From: Paenibacillus sp. PCH8
GTDB lineage: Bacteria; Bacillota; Bacilli; Paenibacillales; Paenibacillaceae
Assembly: GCF_002968835.1 (NCBI RefSeq)
Contig: NZ_PKQK01000010.1
Location: 32,851-96,850 of the forward strand
Length of the DNA stretch: 64,000 nucleotides
Direction of reading: 5' to 3'
Shown: piece after piece, positions 61,697-64,000 of the stretch
Layout of the letters: each line of letters begins with the position of its first letter
How positions within the stretch are numbered: position 1 is the stretch's first letter
Made by a program: the position numbers and the translations under genes
The notes under the pieces: generated by a model
What the model saw: only the letters and a program-made list of their open reading frames with translations
What the model was told of the DNA's origin: nothing
Databases searched by the model: none

Positions 61697-64000
61697 ATGT
61701 TTTTAAAACGGATTGAATTGGGTGGATTCAAGTCATTCGCCGATAAAACGGAAATGGAATTCGTTCGTGGCATTACAGCTGTCGTAGGTCCGAACGGAAG
61801 TGGCAAGAGTAATATATCGGACGGTATTCGCTGGGTTTTGGGTGAACAAAGTGCCAAGTCGCTACGTGGTGGCAAGATGGAAGATATCATCTTTGCTGGC
61901 AGTGACGCACGAAAGGCCGTCAATTTCAGCGAAGTTTCGTTAACGCTCGATAACGAGGATCATGCACTTGCATTGGATTTTGGTGAAGTGACGGTGACCC
62001 GTCGTGTACATCGTAGCGGAGATAGTGAATATTTTATCAACAAGCAATCATGTCGTTTGAAGGATATAACGGAGTTGTTTATGGATACCGGTATCGGTAA
62101 GGAGGCCTACTCGATTATTGGACAGGGGAGAATCGAAGAGATTCTGAGTACCCGTTCAGAAGATCGCAGGGGCATTTTTGAAGAGGCTTCAGGTATCGTT
62201 AAATATAAATCCCGTAAGCGGGATGCTACGCGCAAACTGGATGAGACAGAGCAGAATTTGCTGCGTATTCATGATCTGGTGACTGAACTGGAAGATCAGA
62301 TTGGTCCGCTGAAAGAACAGTCTGAGAAAGCGATTCACTATAAGGAACTTCGTTCAGAGCTTAAATCGCAGGAAATTTCGATGTATGTGTATCAGATCGA
62401 ACAGATTCATGCGTCCTGGAGTAAAGCTAATGAACGACTGCAATCACTGAAAGAGGATGAGATTGGACTGGCAGCTGTCGTGTCTACGCATGATGCCAAG
62501 CTGGAAAATGATCGGAATGCGCTACGTATCCTCGAAACAGAGACAGAGCAATTGCAATCCGCCTTACTGCAATTCAGTGAAGCGACGGAGAAAAGTGAAG
62601 GACTTGGGGAACTGCTCAAGGAGCGCTCGCATCATCTGCAAACGAATCAGGAGCAGCTCAAAGTAACACTTGCGGCGAGTGAAGAGAGACATCGCGAACG
62701 GGAAACCGAGTTGATTGCACTGCGCGAGAAGTTTGGCAAGCTTGAGTTTGAATTGAGCGATGTTAAGAATCAATTGTCTGTGGAAGAAGCCAAACTTATC
62801 GGTGTCACAGGTGGAATCAGTCAGCAGCAAGAGGAAAGTCTCAAGGGCAACTTGCTAGAACTGATGAATCAGATGGCTCAGACACGCAATGAAATTCGTT
62901 ATGTGGACCAGCAGAAAGAAACGTTGGAGCGCAGGATGAATCGCGCGGCTGAGGAATCAGGCAAATGGGAAGGTCAGAAAGAGACACTGGAAAGCCGTAA
63001 AGCGGACATTGACAAAAAAGTGGTTCGTCTGGGCAAAGAAATCAGTGATCTGCGTGGTGGCTATATTACGGAAAGTGAACGACTCCAGTCGTTACAGAAG
63101 CTGCTGGAAGAAAGTCGAGGCACCGTCCGTAAATGGGAACAGAAGCGTGAGGCACAGGTCTCCCGCCGCGATACGATGAAAGAGATGCAGGATGACTTTG
63201 ACGGCTTCATGCTGGGTGTCAAGGAAGTTCTGAAGGCTTCACGTAAAGGCACGCTGAACGGTGTTCATGGAGCGGTGGCTGAACTTGTCAAAGTTCCGGA
63301 GAAGATTGAACTTGCAGTAGAGACAGCGATGGGAGCATCTTTGCAGCATGTCGTCATGGAAAATGAATCAGTTTCCAGACAGGCCATCGCTTTTCTGAAG
63401 CAACGTCAATTAGGGCGGGCGACGTTCCTGCCTCTGGATGTCATTCGTCCTCGAGCCATTGGGGCGGCTGAACGTTCCATGATCGAAGGCATGGAGGGTT
63501 TTGTAGGGATCGGTGCTGATCTTGTACAATTCGAATCCAAGTACGCTTCGATCATAGGCAGCTTGCTCGGTAATGTTATTATTGCCGAAACGCTAGAGGT
63601 CGCCAATAAAATTGCGGCCCGTTGCCAGTATCGTTTCCGGGTCGTGACGCTTGAAGGTGATGTAGTTAATGCCGGTGGTTCCATGACAGGTGGTAGCCAG
63701 CATAAGAAAAATGTGAGCCTGCTCAGTCGGAAACGGCAGCTGGATCAACTGGATCAAGATATTAAGGACACTGAAAATCAAATTGTCAAACTGCATCATA
63801 GTGTGGATGATGTCAAAGCTCAACTGGAGCAGTGTCAGGTTAAACTGGATGAATTACGTCAGTCCGGCGACGATACTCGAAATGCGGAACAACAGGCTTC
63901 GATGGAGATGAAGCAGGTGGAGCATGAGCTTCGTCACGTACTTGAACAAGTTGCCGTTGCCGGGCAGGAGAAGAGCGGGTTTACTGAAGAAATCAAAGAG
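61697..64000 (+). CDS. smc: Chromosome segregation protein SMC (3' end outside window)
   Basis: The first 768 codons of the condensin ATPase. The N-terminal Walker A is VVGPNGSGKSNISDGIRWVL near 32, with FKSFADKT before it and SRGE/Q-loop region IGQGRIEEILS near 144. Long coiled coil runs from ~170 to ~500 and resumes after ~680; between them is the hinge (GVHGAVAELVKVPEKIELAV, then VTLEGDVVNAGGSMTGGS). SMC compacts and separates chromosomes with ScpA/ScpB. The start ATG 61697 is 11 bases after AGGAGGTGA. It follows rnc, as in Bacillus, but a terminator between them suggests a separate promoter. Confidence 0.97.
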   Translation, partial: MFLKRIELGGFKSFADKTEMEFVRGITAVVGPNGSGKSNISDGIRWVLGEQSAKSLRGGKMEDIIFAGSDARKAVNFSEVSLTLDNEDHALALDFGEVTVTRRVHRSGDSEYFINKQSCRLKDITELFMDTGIGKEAYSIIGQGRIEEILSTRSEDRRGIFEEASGIVKYKSRKRDATRKLDETEQNLLRIHDLVTELEDQIGPLKEQSEKAIHYKELRSELKSQEISMYVYQIEQIHASWSKANERLQSLKEDEIGLAAVVSTHDAKLENDRNALRILETETEQLQSALLQFSEATEKSEGLGELLKERSHHLQTNQEQLKVTLAASEERHRERETELIALREKFGKLEFELSDVKNQLSVEEAKLIGVTGGISQQQEESLKGNLLELMNQMAQTRNEIRYVDQQKETLERRMNRAAEESGKWEGQKETLESRKADIDKKVVRLGKEISDLRGGYITESERLQSLQKLLEESRGTVRKWEQKREAQVSRRDTMKEMQDDFDGFMLGVKEVLKASRKGTLNGVHGAVAELVKVPEKIELAVETAMGASLQHVVMENESVSRQAIAFLKQRQLGRATFLPLDVIRPRAIGAAERSMIEGMEGFVGIGADLVQFESKYASIIGSLLGNVIIAETLEVANKIAARCQYRFRVVTLEGDVVNAGGSMTGGSQHKKNVSLLSRKRQLDQLDQDIKDTENQIVKLHHSVDDVKAQLEQCQVKLDELRQSGDDTRNAEQQASMEMKQVEHELRHVLEQVAVAGQEKSGFTEEIKE

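Overview
The window looks like chromosomal DNA from a Paenibacillus-type Firmicute. The evidence is AGGAGG-type ribosome binding sites with frequent GTG and TTG starts, moderate GC, the Bacillus-like core order rsmD-coaD-ylbJ-ylbL-tmcAL(ylbM)-yceD-rpmF followed by fapR-plsX-fabH-fabD-fabG-acpP-fabF-rnc-smc, and a large accessory sugar-use segment with YesM/YesN-type two-component genes. I see no prophage, insertion sequence, CRISPR array, tRNA or rRNA. The genus is my inference; no search was run.

Layout. 1-5.1 kb (minus strand): the first ~1106 codons of a reductase-terminated NRPS module that runs off the left edge, preceded by a chemoreceptor gene. 5.6-17.1 kb (plus): rpiA, a MarR regulator, a hybrid kinase-like protein without the phosphoacceptor helices, an alpha/beta hydrolase, a BadF-type sugar kinase, an acetyltransferase, a MarR-MMPL transporter operon, an SGNH esterase and an APH-fold kinase. 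17.2-28.4 kb: a TPR protein and a TetM-like ribosomal-protection GTPase (minus), an AraC regulator divergent from a tagaturonate reductase-altronate dehydratase operon, an uncharacterised gene, a WYL regulator, and a GH42 beta-galactosidase divergent from a second AraC regulator.

28.5-45.7 kb (plus) reads as a plant-polysaccharide locus: AraC regulator, frameshifted esterase, SGNH esterase, SMP-30 lactonase, secreted GH74 xyloglucanase with X2 and CBM3 modules, YesN/YesM-type two-component system, ABC importer (binding protein plus two permeases, no ATPase), and a GH2 beta-galactosidase. Xyloglucan carries beta-galactosyl and acetyl side groups, so secreted backbone cleavage, import of oligosaccharides and internal removal of galactose would fit together. 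Several cre-like palindromes suggest carbon catabolite control. This assignment is an inference from gene content.

45.9-64 kb is mostly housekeeping: two small membrane proteins, rsmD-coaD, sporulation gene ylbJ (convergent), the PDZ/Lon-type protease ylbL, tmcAL with a striking GC-rich core, a flavohemoglobin-like reductase that lacks its globin domain, yceD-rpmF, and the FapR-controlled fatty-acid and phospholipid cluster ending in rnc and smc.

Two reading frames (esterase near 30.06 kb, rnc near 61.14 kb) are each broken by an apparent single-base deletion. Both are likely either sequence errors or recent mutations. The most interesting items are the half-condensation-domain NRPS reductase, the kinase-like protein with an apparently start-less upstream ORF, the TetM-like factor, the GAAG microsatellite, the GC spike inside tmcAL, and the structured element between fabD and fabG.
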